Assembly: GCA_052145115.1 (NCBI GenBank)
Contig: JBKQPG010000077.1
Location: forward strand, 1-64,000
Source of the DNA: CAIVVT01 sp052145115
GTDB taxonomy: Bacteria; Acidobacteriota; Terriglobia; Bryobacterales; Bryobacteraceae
DNA: 64,000 nt
Reading direction: 5' to 3'
In this document: positions 1 through 8,397 of the stretch, piece after piece
How positions within the stretch are numbered: the stretch's first letter is position 1
How the letters are laid out: each line of letters begins with the position of its first letter
Translations under genes and position numbers: made by a program
Notes under the pieces: generated by a model
Database searches by the model: none
What the model was told of the DNA's origin: nothing
What the model saw: only the letters and a program-made list of their open reading frames with translations

Positions 1-1
1 T

Positions 2-94
2 TTCGGGATGTTGGGCAACGACCAGAACCAGTCGCGCGCGATGGCCGAGCTGGGATTCATCTTCGGCAACAACATCGTGGAGAAGAAACTGTAA
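2..94 (+). CDS. C-terminal end of an unidentified protein (5' truncated by window)
   Basis: The open frame enters from the left edge and ends at TAA 92-94, giving a 30-residue tail that starts FGMLGNDQNQ and ends NNIVEKKL. The tail alone does not identify a family. The codons look like those of real genes nearby (GC-rich third positions). A GC-rich stretch with an imperfect inverted repeat around ccggcccttccggccgg (about 121-137) follows the stop and could act as a terminator, but there is no strong T tract. Confidence 0.5.
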   Translation, partial: FGMLGNDQNQSRAMAELGFIFGNNIVEKKL

Positions 95-287
95 GCGCAT
101 CGCCCCTTCCCGCGTGGATCCCCGGCCCTTCCGGCCGGGCTCCACGCCCATCCCGTCGCTCTGCCCGCCCTCCACAGTCTGGCCAAAAACTGGCCAGACC
201 GGGCTTTTGCGCCAGTTTGATTGAGAGCATAACGCTGGTTTAACTCTGGGTACATTATACGGAACGTGGAACGCGGACAGGCAGGAA

Positions 288-494
288 TTGACCATCCACC
301 ACGCGAACGGCTACCACACCAGTGCCAGAGCTTATCCCATTCAGGGTCAAAGGGTTTACAGCGTGATGACCGAGAGCGTGAATATCTACTTGTATCTTGC
401 CAACAGAAGCAACAACAGCTCACACATCGTTTCGCGAGTCGTGATATACGACAGGTTTGGGAACGACAAAGGGCCCCAGTCCCTGGCAAGATAA
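288..494 (+). CDS. Possible small hypothetical protein or gene remnant
   Basis: A 68-codon frame begins at a TTG, and the same frame is open further upstream to about 243. The translation has a natural-looking composition (for example SVNIYLYLANRSNNSS, then SRVVIYDRFGNDKG) and lacks the Arg/Ala/Pro bias of shadow frames in this GC-rich DNA. No ATG with a ribosome-binding site is seen and I recognise no family. It lies next to a sigma-like pseudogene and a NucS-like fragment, so it may be another remnant in a decayed zone. Confidence 0.25.
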   Translation: MTIHHANGYHTSARAYPIQGQRVYSVMTESVNIYLYLANRSNNSSHIVSRVVIYDRFGNDKGPQSLAR

Positions 495-731
495 GGGAGT
501 TCCATGCCCGAGCAGCCATTGAGCGTAGGGGGTAATAGGATAATTCTCTGGTCGGGCGCGGCTGCGGTTTGATGCTGCGAACGGGCGACGCTATTTGTCT
601 GGTAGCTCCATTTTTCGGGCACGCCTCCTTCTTCCCGGGTAAGTGACCCGATGGCACTTCTGGTGCTCGCAAAGTGAGCCTCGTTTGGCACCTTTCTACA
701 CATTCACTGCGGTGTTGTGGTCGTCTCTGCC

Positions 732-944
732 ATGCCAACGGCTATCAAGGTCTGGGAGATCCAAGCCGGGAACCTCGCGGAGGTTTCCGACGCACAGTTC
801 TCCCAAGTGCACAAGGAGGCCGAGCTGGAAATCATGATGCCAGCTCGTTTGATCTATCGCCGCATGCGCGTGACGATGGTGTCGTACTGTGTTTGGGAGA
901 GCCCCACAACTCACGGATGGCAGGCGGTTCACGTCCGTCTCTAA
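732..944 (+). pseudogene. Truncated 5' fragment resembling NucS/DUF91-type nuclease N-terminus
   Basis: From ATG 732 the first 33 residues (MPTAIKVWEIQAGNLAEVSD, then FSQVHKEAELE) resemble the start of DUF91/NucS-like proteins, which typically open with a VWEI...L...HKE..LE pattern. After about position 830 the similarity stops: the frame runs into DNA that, on the other strand, encodes the end of a sigma-like pseudogene, and it terminates at 944. The nuclease domain expected downstream is absent. I read this as a fusion junction at about 830 that cut the gene. The family assignment rests on a short motif remembered from the family, so it is moderate at best. Confidence 0.4.
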
Positions 945-1424
945 ACCCCCAAGGATCATCCGCGCTTCTTGGTCGTCCGCAAGCACCTCGTCGACGCGTA
1001 CGAGAGTTTCGCGAAAGACCAAAAGTCCCTCCGCACTGGGCTCCAGCGTCGCGTAATCGTCGACAGAGTTGGATGTATGCCGTTCCTCGTCCTCGACACT
1101 CAGGGAGGAGGCGAGACTGGGCCGTTCGGTCGGATTCCTTTTCGCCCGAAACCAGGCATTGCAGATGCTGCGCATGGCACCGAAGCGGAACGCGACAAGG
1201 CCCGCCTTCGTCTTGTCCAATTTCCGTGAGCCGCTGAGCAGGCGTTCGAACGCTTCTCCAAGGATTTCGCGGCCCATCGCCCTTTCCTGCAGGGCGAATT
1301 CCAAACGCTCCGCACAATTCCTTAGCCGGTACCAGTCCGCATCAGACAGTTCGTCAACGGCGGCCTCGATCTCCGCCGGTGTGGCAGCGCGATCCTCTAG
1401 GACAGGTTTCGCCGTCTTTTTCAT
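854..1424 (-). pseudogene. Frameshifted sigma-70-family-like factor
   Basis: ATG at 1424 opens a frame resembling small sigma-70-type factors (residues about 25-90: ELSDADWYRLRNCAERLE, then AFRFGAMRSICNAWFRAKRN). After the segment ARMILGGL the family-like reading moves to a second frame (RDGREPPAIRELWG) and then to a third (LSQTQYDTIVTRMRR), ending at a stop at 854-856. Together the three pieces form a plausible helix-turn-helix C-terminus. Two single-base losses, in the GGGGGTTT run near 942-950 and the GGGG run near 913-918, would explain both shifts. The uncorrected frame runs on to 696 with unrelated sequence. It is either a genuine pseudogene or two homopolymer errors in the assembly. 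Confidence 0.5.
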
Positions 1425-1495
1425 GGGCGATGGGATCCGTGTGTTGCCGCTTGACTGGCTCAGTTCCTTAGGCTACAGGACATGCCGAAAACACC

Positions 1496-1523
1496 GAGAC
1501 CCGCCGCTCCAGGGGCGGGTCTC
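1496..1523. repeat. Perfect 10-bp stem-loop
   Basis: gagacccgcc (1496-1505) pairs exactly with ggcgggtctc (1514-1523) across an 8-nt loop. It lies about 70 bp upstream of the sigma-like pseudogene start. No T tract follows, so a dispersed palindromic repeat or a regulatory hairpin is as likely as a terminator. Confidence 0.5.
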
Positions 1524-1751
1524 CGAATCGACGAGATGGGGAGGACGATCGGGTTCACCGCCGCCGCCGCGTTCACCCCACACCGCGAACGCCGAGTTGC
1601 GACGCGGTGGGTTCTCTCCGCCAGCCGCCAGGGAGAGCCCTTCCGCCGCTGCGGAGAACCTGGTCGAGGGCTTAGGAGTCTATGCGAATGTGGCGGACGA
1701 TGCGAATCCGGCATGTTGTGACAGTTCCGGCGCTTCCGCTGCGGCAGGGCC

Positions 1752-1791
1752 GCGACAAGATTGCGACAAGATTGCGATAACTTGTCGCAAT
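1752..1791. promoter_or_regulatory. Tandem GCGACAAGATT repeats and 11-bp palindrome; operator candidate
   Basis: Two exact 11-bp direct copies of gcgacaagatt (1752-1762 and 1763-1773) are followed by a third partial copy (gcgataa). Overlapping them, attgcgacaag (1760-1770) and cttgtcgcaat (1781-1791) form a perfect inverted repeat with a 10-bp spacer. The site ends about 143 bp upstream of the ATG at 1935. One-helical-turn spacing plus dyad symmetry is typical of a multimeric regulator site. The regulator is unknown. Confidence 0.5.
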
Positions 1792-1934
1792 TGCCCCATA
1801 TCTCAGAGAATCCCGCACAACCTCAAGAAAAGTCTCGACCAACTCAACGTCCCCTTGAATCAACATCTTGAGATGCGCGGACGTTTGTTGAGTTCTTCCT
1901 GCGTAGATCTTCTGGATACAGTGAAATAGTAGCC

Positions 1935-2795
1935 ATGACTCCGCAACTCGAACTGGCCGCCATCAGCGACGAATTCTCGCCACATCTGGAAACCGCGCTC
2001 GACGCCATGTCCGCCATCGGCATGACGGGGGCCGAACTGAGGGTGGTGTGGGGTAAGAACATCCTGGATCTCAGCGACGCCGAGGCGGCGCGCGCCGTGG
2101 AGCTGGTGCGCGCGCACGGGATGCATGTCATCGGGCTGGCTTCGCCACTGCTCAAGTGCGTGCTGAGCGGGGCGGGCGACGTGGATACGCGCTTCCAGCA
2201 AGACGTTTTCAACTCCGCTCATACCTGGGCCGATCAGCCGCGGCTGGCGGAGCGGGCCTGGCGCCTATGCGAGCTGACGGGGGCCAGGATCCTCCGCGTC
2301 TTCTCCTACTGGCGGACGGTCGAACCGGCCCGTTGTCACGAGGCGATCTGCAGGGCTCTGGGCGAGCTGGCCCGCCAGGCGGCGCCGCAGGGCGTCATCA
2401 TCGGCCTGGAGAACGAGCACGCCTGCAACATCGGCACGGCGGGCGAAGCAGTGCGGGTGCTGAATGATGTCGCTGACGCCAATTTGCAACTGGTCTGGGA
2501 TCCGGCCAACATGCTGGTCGGCGGCGAGGAGCCTTTTCCGGGAGGCTACGCACTTCTGCCCAAGAAGCGCATCGTCCACGTGCATGCCAAGGACTGTCAC
2601 ATGGAAGGGCACACGCCGGTGTGGGGTCCGCTGGGCACGCGGCAGGTGGATTGGAAGGGTCAGATCGCGGCGCTGCTGGCCGATGGGTACCGCGGCGCGG
2701 TCAGCCTGGAGACCCACTGGAGCGGTCCCGGCGGCGACAAGCTGCTGGGCAGCACGATTTGCGGCTGGAACCTGCGCGGGCTGCTGGCGGCGTAG
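1935..2795 (+). CDS. Sugar phosphate isomerase/epimerase-like TIM-barrel protein
   Basis: This 286-residue protein has the AP endonuclease 2/xylose isomerase-like TIM-barrel pattern. Likely metal ligands sit at strand ends: Glu159 in IGLENEH, Asp189 in VWDPAN, His217 in VHVHAKD and Glu259 in SLETHW. These residues normally hold one or two divalent metals for ketose/aldose isomerisation or 3-epimerisation. There is no signal peptide, so it should be cytosolic. The length fits the family. The ATG at 1935 follows an in-frame stop closely. It is monocistronic, with a possible operator upstream. The substrate cannot be read from the sequence; a myo-inositol- or hexulose-type role is only a guess. 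Confidence 0.8.
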   Translation: MTPQLELAAISDEFSPHLETALDAMSAIGMTGAELRVVWGKNILDLSDAEAARAVELVRAHGMHVIGLASPLLKCVLSGAGDVDTRFQQDVFNSAHTWADQPRLAERAWRLCELTGARILRVFSYWRTVEPARCHEAICRALGELARQAAPQGVIIGLENEHACNIGTAGEAVRVLNDVADANLQLVWDPANMLVGGEEPFPGGYALLPKKRIVHVHAKDCHMEGHTPVWGPLGTRQVDWKGQIAALLADGYRGAVSLETHWSGPGGDKLLGSTICGWNLRGLLAA

Positions 2796-2864
2796 GGCGG
2801 ATTGTCGTTCGATTTGCCTGCGCTTCGAATAGAGTCGATGAAGCGGCGGCGCGGCCGGCGCGCA

Positions 2865-5507
2865 TCAATTGGCGGATGACGATGATTGAGACGCAACCGG
2901 CAGCGTGACAGGCGCCGAGACCCGGCTGTCATAGGCCACCGTTAGCAGGAGGCTTCCCGCAGCCGGAACGACGGTCTGCGGGCTGAGTTGGAAACCGACG
3001 ATTGCCGTGCCGCTGCTCGCGTCCTGCTGAACGGACGTTACGGTTTGCGGAGCGCCGCCGACCGACACTGTAATCGAATTCACGTCCAGGGGCGCGAGGC
3101 TGTCCGCAAGGCCCTGCACCGTCAGCGCGATGCCGTCGCCGGGAAAGGCGGGATAGGCGCCCGAGTACAGCCCGCCGCTCAGGGCGGAAGCCGCCTGAAT
3201 GATGTTCGGCCAAGGAACGCCACCCGAATAGAAAAGCAGCGGCGGAAGCGGCACGCCGAGATAGCTGACCTTGACCAGCACCGGACCGGGCAGCAAATCC
3301 GATGGCGCAACGACGATCAACAGGCCGGAGAAGTAGGAAGCCGCTGCGCCTTCGTCGCCATTGAGACTGCTGACGGTCACTGAAAAGTCGGAGCTCGACG
3401 TATAGGTCGAGACGCCCCCCACGCAGAGCACGAAATCCTCGCCCGGCTGCAAGCTGTTATCGAATGCCGAAACGGCGAACGGCAGTGCGGCCTGCGGAGG
3501 CGTCACCAGGAAGCCTGCCGGAACTTCCAGGAATTGAAGGCCGGAAGAGAGTGTCACGGTGGCCGGCCCCTGCTGGGCGTATTTCGAGACCACGACCTGT
3601 GCGACGGCGTGCCATGGAGCGAGGATTGTGATCTGCTCCACGATGATGTCGCTGCTGCCGAAACCGAAGCGCAGATTGGCCGCGGCGAAGTTCACGTTGG
3701 TCCCCGTGATGTCCATGAGCAGCCTGGATCCGGCAGGCGCCGAAGCGGGCGTCAATTGAATGGCGGGCGCCTGGCCCTGAGCGTAGGCATAGGAAGGCGG
3801 CGCGGCCGCGGGCGCAAAGAAGTTCGAATCCAGCCCGGTCGGGCTGAGGGCAATCACCGCGGCGCTGGCTCCCGGCAGAGCCGGGGGAACGACCACCGTC
3901 AACTGGCCGCTGGATGCCGCCTGGACGGCTGCCGCGGCGCCGTCGAACATAATCCCGGTACCCGGACCCAGCCCCGAGCCGGTGATGGTTGCCGTGCCGT
4001 CGCCGTTCTGCTGTATGGAGCTGATCGCCGGGGGATCGGCGGGGGCCAGCAGAATGGCCGATGGGACGATCTCCACCTCGCCGCCCTGGCTCAGGATCAG
4101 GTGTTGCGGACCGGGCGAAGAGGGCGCAGCCGCAGAGACCTGGAACTGCAAATACCCGGCGCCGTATGGGTACGCCACCAGGGACTGGATCATCCCCGGG
4201 AAGCCCAGGACCGAGGCGCTCAGGCCGGGCGCCGGGTTCACACCATTGGCGGAGAAAAGCCCGTCGCCGGTGACGACCGCCGTCCCGGGGCTGGCGCCGA
4301 AAGTGAACGTGGCCGGCTTGGCGGTGTCGTAGGCCTGCGCGGCCTGGTCCCACAGGAAACTGTAGGTCTGGATCCCGCAAATGTTCACGCTGGAAAGAGG
4401 CGTCACGGCGAAATTGACGCCCGGGGTGGCGGCGCCCGCGCTCACCTGGACCGGATCGCCGGGCGAGGATGTGCCGGTCTGGAAAATCGTGTTGAACGCC
4501 GGGCCCGACAGGATGGTTCCCTGGGGACTGGTGGGAGGAATCACGTCGCCGGAGTAAGATTCGCCGGGCAGCGAAGGCGGCACGGTATGCGCGTACACCT
4601 GGTAAGAGCCGGCCGCCAGGCCGTCGATTTCGTAAGTGCCGTCGGGATTGGTCAAAGTGCTGACCGCCTCGCCGCCGGGAGTAAGCGCCACCACGGAGGC
4701 CAGCGCCACGCCGCTGCCGCCCATCGTCACCTGGCCGGTGATGCTGCCGTAAGAAGCAGCCCAGGCGGGCGTGGGGTAAAGGATGGAGACCGCGGCGATG
4801 TCGTCCGCCCCGAGCGGATGGGCCCTGGTCGTGGCCCGCGTGATCTCAGTGGACATGGCGCTCGAGGTCCAGGTGTGCTGCAGACCGAGCGTGTGTCCGA
4901 ATTCATGAACCAGGGTCAGGAACAGCCGGTCGCTCCAGGAAGGTCCGATGCCGGTGGAAGATGTAGCCGGCGAGCGCAGGTCCGGCCCGATCACCATCGA
5001 GGATTGGATGACCGGCACGTATGGCTGGCCATCGGGCGCGGTGGCGACCTGGCCGGTGGTAACCGGGCCGGCCATCGCGATCACACCGGGCGGGAGCTCG
5101 TCGAAGCTGATGACGACGGCCGGCAGGGTCATTGTGACGTTGGGTGTAGCCATGCCGCCGAAGCGGAAGCGGAAGGTGGAAGTGGGGACCGAATTCCACA
5201 CCTCGGAGGCGGCCCGCATCTGGCTGATCACCTGATCGAACGTGTCGCCAGGCTCCATCTGGAGGGTCGAGGGTGGGTCCACAACCAGGAACGGCAGCGC
5301 GCCGCCACGCAGGCTTTCCACGGCAAATCGTTCGAAGAGGGGCGTGTAGGGCGGGCCGCTGGTGGCGTAATAAACGAAGTGGTAGTTGGCCAGGGCGAGG
5401 CTGGCCGTGAACACGAGTGCCGCAATGAGGGCGATGCCCCGTCTGGTGATTGCCGGATTCAATTGCGCCCCACGGGGGCGGGCATCCATGTGCCGGCGCG
5501 TCTTCAT
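2865..5507 (-). CDS. Secreted matrixin-type zinc metalloprotease with regulatory-like and IPT/TIG-like domains
   Basis: An 880-residue exported protein. I start it at ATG 5507 because this ATG overlaps the TGA of the upstream gene (ATGA) and is followed by MKTRR and a hydrophobic segment (IALIAALVFTASLALA, about residues 25-40). The zinc motif HEFGHTLGLQH lies at about 201-211 and fits HExxHxxGxxH of matrixin/metzincin peptidases; the Met in SSAMS downstream is the likely Met-turn. Next comes a carboxypeptidase-regulatory-like beta-sandwich (SITGQV... TNPDGTYEIDGLAAGSYQV). The C-terminal half has repeated Gly/Pro/Ser-rich beta motifs typical of IPT/TIG or acidobacterial surface domains. It probably acts at the cell surface or outside. 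Substrate unknown. Confidence 0.75.
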   Translation of the reverse strand: MKTRRHMDARPRGAQLNPAITRRGIALIAALVFTASLALANYHFVYYATSGPPYTPLFERFAVESLRGGALPFLVVDPPSTLQMEPGDTFDQVISQMRAASEVWNSVPTSTFRFRFGGMATPNVTMTLPAVVISFDELPPGVIAMAGPVTTGQVATAPDGQPYVPVIQSSMVIGPDLRSPATSSTGIGPSWSDRLFLTLVHEFGHTLGLQHTWTSSAMSTEITRATTRAHPLGADDIAAVSILYPTPAWAASYGSITGQVTMGGSGVALASVVALTPGGEAVSTLTNPDGTYEIDGLAAGSYQVYAHTVPPSLPGESYSGDVIPPTSPQGTILSGPAFNTIFQTGTSSPGDPVQVSAGAATPGVNFAVTPLSSVNICGIQTYSFLWDQAAQAYDTAKPATFTFGASPGTAVVTGDGLFSANGVNPAPGLSASVLGFPGMIQSLVAYPYGAGYLQFQVSAAAPSSPGPQHLILSQGGEVEIVPSAILLAPADPPAISSIQQNGDGTATITGSGLGPGTGIMFDGAAAAVQAASSGQLTVVVPPALPGASAAVIALSPTGLDSNFFAPAAAPPSYAYAQGQAPAIQLTPASAPAGSRLLMDITGTNVNFAAANLRFGFGSSDIIVEQITILAPWHAVAQVVVSKYAQQGPATVTLSSGLQFLEVPAGFLVTPPQAALPFAVSAFDNSLQPGEDFVLCVGGVSTYTSSSDFSVTVSSLNGDEGAAASYFSGLLIVVAPSDLLPGPVLVKVSYLGVPLPPLLFYSGGVPWPNIIQAASALSGGLYSGAYPAFPGDGIALTVQGLADSLAPLDVNSITVSVGGAPQTVTSVQQDASSGTAIVGFQLSPQTVVPAAGSLLLTVAYDSRVSAPVTLPVASQSSSSAN

Positions 5508-6043
5508 TGTCGCCCCGACTGCTGCGCCACCTGGGCCTGCAAATCCCGCCACCTCAGGGTGAGGCCGTGGTCGGGCGTGTGAGCGCCATCCGCGCCGAAC
5601 ACCTCCGAACTCATTGTCCGGCGCTGCAACACGACCTCACCCGAAGTGTCTGTGTGGACCTCGAATGAACCCTGGCACAAGCCGACGACGTAATTTGTGC
5701 CGCTCGGGCCGGTCCAATAAAACACCACATACTCGACGCCTGGACGAAACACCGGAGCACCCGCGATGGCCTGGTGCAAACCCTTGAAATCCCCGCCCGG
5801 CACGGCAAGCTCGACGGCGGAGAGCGGGCTGCCCTTGAGCGTCGCGCTGACCGCCAGACGATAGGTCGTATAGATCATCCCGTTGCGCTGGAAACTCGAC
5901 ACCGGGGCGGCGGTGGCGCGAACGATGGCCGTGCTGCTGGCGATCAGGTCGTCGACACTCATCCGCCGCAGCGTTGTCGCCGCGGCCGGCAGCAGTGCCG
6001 CCAATAGCAGAATTCCGGCCACACTGAGCGCTTGCCTTCTCAT
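5504..6043 (-). CDS. Exported hypothetical protein, translationally coupled to the matrixin-type protease
   Basis: A 179-residue protein with an N-terminal signal peptide (hydrophobic stretch LSVAGILLLAALLPAAA, residues 6-22) and a mature domain rich in beta-strand patterns (TYRLAVSATLKG, EYVVFYWTG). It has two mature-domain features of note: a single Cys in GLCQGSF and a Trp-rich C-terminus. No catalytic motif is visible. Its stop overlaps the protease start by the ATGA arrangement, so the two are co-translated. From that coupling I infer a partner role (chaperone, inhibitor or substrate-presenting protein), but nothing in the sequence proves it. A GACACA/TGTGTC palindrome lies about 105 bp upstream of its start. 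Confidence 0.7.
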   Translation of the reverse strand: MRRQALSVAGILLLAALLPAAATTLRRMSVDDLIASSTAIVRATAAPVSSFQRNGMIYTTYRLAVSATLKGSPLSAVELAVPGGDFKGLHQAIAGAPVFRPGVEYVVFYWTGPSGTNYVVGLCQGSFEVHTDTSGEVVLQRRTMSSEVFGADGAHTPDHGLTLRWRDLQAQVAQQSGRQ

Positions 6044-6145
6044 CCGCTACAGATGAGTGCAATTCGGCGACCCTTCGTCTCGACTCACTCACAGCTTAAA
6101 TATCAATAACTTACGGACGACAGAACGGCGCGTGGCGGGTCACGG

Positions 6146-6167
6146 TGACACACTGCCGAATGTGTCA
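6146..6167. promoter_or_regulatory. Palindrome TGACACA-N8-TGTGTCA upstream of protease operon
   Basis: tgacaca (6146-6152) and tgtgtca (6161-6167) form a perfect 7-bp inverted repeat with an 8-bp spacer. It lies between the 3' end of the Nramp-USP gene and the start of the two-gene protease operon, about 105 bp from the latter's ATG. The geometry suits a dimeric HTH repressor or activator. The binding protein is unknown. Confidence 0.4.
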
Positions 6168-6258
6168 GACCCATTTCAACGGCTCCCCGCGGCGAGGTCG
6201 CCGTGGCTTGCGCGCGGGGGAGCCGTGGCCGCCAGGGGGACGGGAGCGCGCCAACGCC

Positions 6259-8160
6259 TCACGCCGGTCCCCGGTCCTGGACAATCAGGACCGGCGCACC
6301 CACGGCGTGCCGGACGTGGTTGATGGTGGCGCCGTAAACCACGTCCTTGAGTCCGCGGTGCCCATGCGCGCCCATCACGACCAGATCGGGGCGCAGGCGG
6401 CGGGCGGCGGCAATGATCTCGTCCGGCGCGCTCTTGGCGTAGACGACCTCGAGATCCGCCGCGACGCCCGCGGCATGCAGGGCGTCGAGCAACTGCTGGA
6501 AATACAGCCGTCCCTGTTCGATCTCGGCCGTCGAGGCCAGATCGCCGTACACCTGGCTGGTGGCGCCTTCCTCGACGTGCAACAGGTGCAGCCGGGCGCC
6601 ATACGTCTTGGCCAGCGCCGAGGCATGGCGCAGGGCCACGGCGTCCAGGCGGGTATGATCCAGCGTCACCAGGATGTTGCGGTACTCGGCCTGCAACGTG
6701 ATCTCAGCGGCAGGCGCGGCGACCAGGGAGGCCGGCTTTTCGGGCCGCAAGCGCATCCAGCGCCGGATGGCGGGCTCGAAAGCCACGTAGGCCAGTAATA
6801 GCCCAACGGCGATGAGCAGCGGGAACAGCAGCAGTTCCAGCCACATCCGCCTGGCGCCGGCGCCTTGCAGCCAGTCCTCGATGACCTGGCAGGCCAGCCA
6901 GATGTTCAGGCCCAGAATCAGCGCCGTGGAGGCCCAGCTCAGCACGCGGACCCAGGCGGCGTTGGCGAATTCGCCCATCCGCCCGCGGTCGTTGGTGAAT
7001 TGGACCAGCGGGATCACGGCGAAGGGGAGCTGCAGGCTGAGGATGACCTGGCTGAGGATGATGAGCTGGAAAGTGGACCGCTCGCCGGCCAGCCAGATCA
7101 CCAGGGCGGCCGGAGTGACCGCCAGGGAGCGCGTCAACAGGCGCCGCAGCCAGGGCTTCATGCGGAAATTGAGGAAACCCTCCATCACGACCTGGCCGGC
7201 CAGGGTGCCGGTGATGGTGGAGGACTGGCCCGAACAGATCAGCGCGATGGCGAACACCAGGCTGGCGACCGAGGTGCCGAGCAGCGGGGCCAGCAACTGG
7301 TAGGCCTGCTGGATCTCGGTGACCACGATGCCGCGCTGGAAGAAAATCGCCCCCGCGAGCACCAGGATGGCGATGTTCACGAGCATCGCGCCGTTCAGCG
7401 CGACGGCCGAATCCAGCAGGTTGAAGCGGCAGGCACTGCGTTTGGCGGCTGGGCCGCCGCCGATCTGCCGCGTCTGGACGAGGGACGAGTGCAGATACAA
7501 GTTGTGCGGCATGACGGTCGCGCCCAGAATGCCGACGGCGATGTATAGGCTGTTGCCGTCCAGCCACGGAATCGCGCCCAGCGCCACCTGGTGCAAGTTC
7601 GGCTTGGCCAGGATCAGCTCCAGCAGGAAAGCTGCGCCGATGGTGGTGATGAAACCGAGGATCAACGTCTCCAACGCGCGCATGCCGAAGCGCCCCATCC
7701 ACAGCACCAGCAGCGCGTCGCCGGCCGAAATCAACACCCCCGCGAGCAGTGGCAGCCCGAACAGCAGCTTGAGGCCAATGGCCGTGCCCAGCACCTCGGC
7801 CAGGTCGCAGGCCGCGATGGCGATCTCGCACAGCACCCACAGCGCGTGGCTGACCGGCTTAGGATAGGACTCGCGGCAGGCTTGGGCCAGGTCACGGCCG
7901 GTGACGATGCCCAGCCGGGCGCTGAGCGTCTGCAGCAGGATCGCCAGGGCGTTGGAGAGCACCAGCACCCACAGCAGCTTGTAGCCGAAGCGCGCGCCGC
8001 CCTCGAGGTCGGTCGCCCAGTTGCCCGGATCCATGTAACCGACGCTGACCAGGTAGGCCGGTCCGGCGAAGGCGAACATGCGCCGCCACAGCGACAAATG
8101 CTCCGTCGCCACCGAGGAGTGAACCTCGGGCATCGAGCGCGTATCGGTCTGCGAGGCCAT
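6259..8160 (-). CDS. mntH: Nramp divalent-metal transporter fused to a C-terminal universal stress (USP) domain
   Basis: A 633-residue inner-membrane protein. Residues about 25-460 are an Nramp/MntH carrier with roughly 11 hydrophobic segments; the metal-binding signatures DPGN (44-47) in TM1 and MPHN (217-220) in TM6 are both intact, so proton-coupled Mn2+ (or Fe2+) uptake is likely. Residues about 491-633 form a UspA-like domain (NILVTLDH... VVMGAHGHRG... VYGAT) with a near-canonical G-2X-G-9X-G nucleotide-binding signature. Standard MntH is about 410-430 residues, so the cytosolic USP domain is an appended module, suggesting adenine-nucleotide-dependent control of transport. It is transcribed alone, divergently from the URO-D gene. 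No Mn riboswitch is recognisable in the 237-bp divergent spacer. Confidence 0.9.
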   Translation of the reverse strand: MASQTDTRSMPEVHSSVATEHLSLWRRMFAFAGPAYLVSVGYMDPGNWATDLEGGARFGYKLLWVLVLSNALAILLQTLSARLGIVTGRDLAQACRESYPKPVSHALWVLCEIAIAACDLAEVLGTAIGLKLLFGLPLLAGVLISAGDALLVLWMGRFGMRALETLILGFITTIGAAFLLELILAKPNLHQVALGAIPWLDGNSLYIAVGILGATVMPHNLYLHSSLVQTRQIGGGPAAKRSACRFNLLDSAVALNGAMLVNIAILVLAGAIFFQRGIVVTEIQQAYQLLAPLLGTSVASLVFAIALICSGQSSTITGTLAGQVVMEGFLNFRMKPWLRRLLTRSLAVTPAALVIWLAGERSTFQLIILSQVILSLQLPFAVIPLVQFTNDRGRMGEFANAAWVRVLSWASTALILGLNIWLACQVIEDWLQGAGARRMWLELLLFPLLIAVGLLLAYVAFEPAIRRWMRLRPEKPASLVAAPAAEITLQAEYRNILVTLDHTRLDAVALRHASALAKTYGARLHLLHVEEGATSQVYGDLASTAEIEQGRLYFQQLLDALHAAGVAADLEVVYAKSAPDEIIAAARRLRPDLVVMGAHGHRGLKDVVYGATINHVRHAVGAPVLIVQDRGPA

Positions 8161-8397
8161 ACGTCGAGTCCGCCGGAACTAACAGTGTAATGCCTGGGCG
8201 GCGTGCTGACGCGCGCGGACCTGGGCCTGATTTGCCCTCCGGCTTGCGGGGATGAGCGGTCCAATCGTGGTCGCGTCCGTGCTCACGGATGTCTGGCGAC
8301 GGGAGAACCGTTGCGCCGCACGGCGGGTTGAACGATAGCGCAGGGTGTAGACTGATCCAGAATCGGAAAGCCAAAAACGAATGGAAACTCTGGCGGA

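Larger units (their letters stand above)
1425..1934. other. 510-bp intergenic region with hairpin and repeat cluster
   Basis: No convincing coding frame is seen; open frames here have the Arg/Pro/Ala bias of GC-rich noise. It contains a perfect 10-bp inverted repeat (1496-1505 with 1514-1523, 8-nt loop) and, further right, the tandem GCGACAAGATT repeats and palindrome listed separately. The DNA probably carries the promoter region of the sugar isomerase-like gene starting at 1935. Confidence 0.5.

Noticed and set aside
1069..1929. 286-codon plus-strand frame across the sigma-like pseudogene and spacer
   Set aside because: Ser/Arg/Pro-rich shadow with no family resemblance; the opposite strand carries the sigma-like sequence.
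3534..5582. 682-codon plus-strand open frame opposite the protease gene
   Set aside because: Antisense shadow of a GC-rich gene: Arg/Gly/His-rich translation, no domain, no start signal. The minus frame has a signal peptide and zinc motif.
8161..8397. Manganese (yybP-ykoY) riboswitch or MntR box before the Nramp-USP gene
   Set aside because: No conserved riboswitch helices or clear MntR palindrome could be recognised in the 237-bp spacer.
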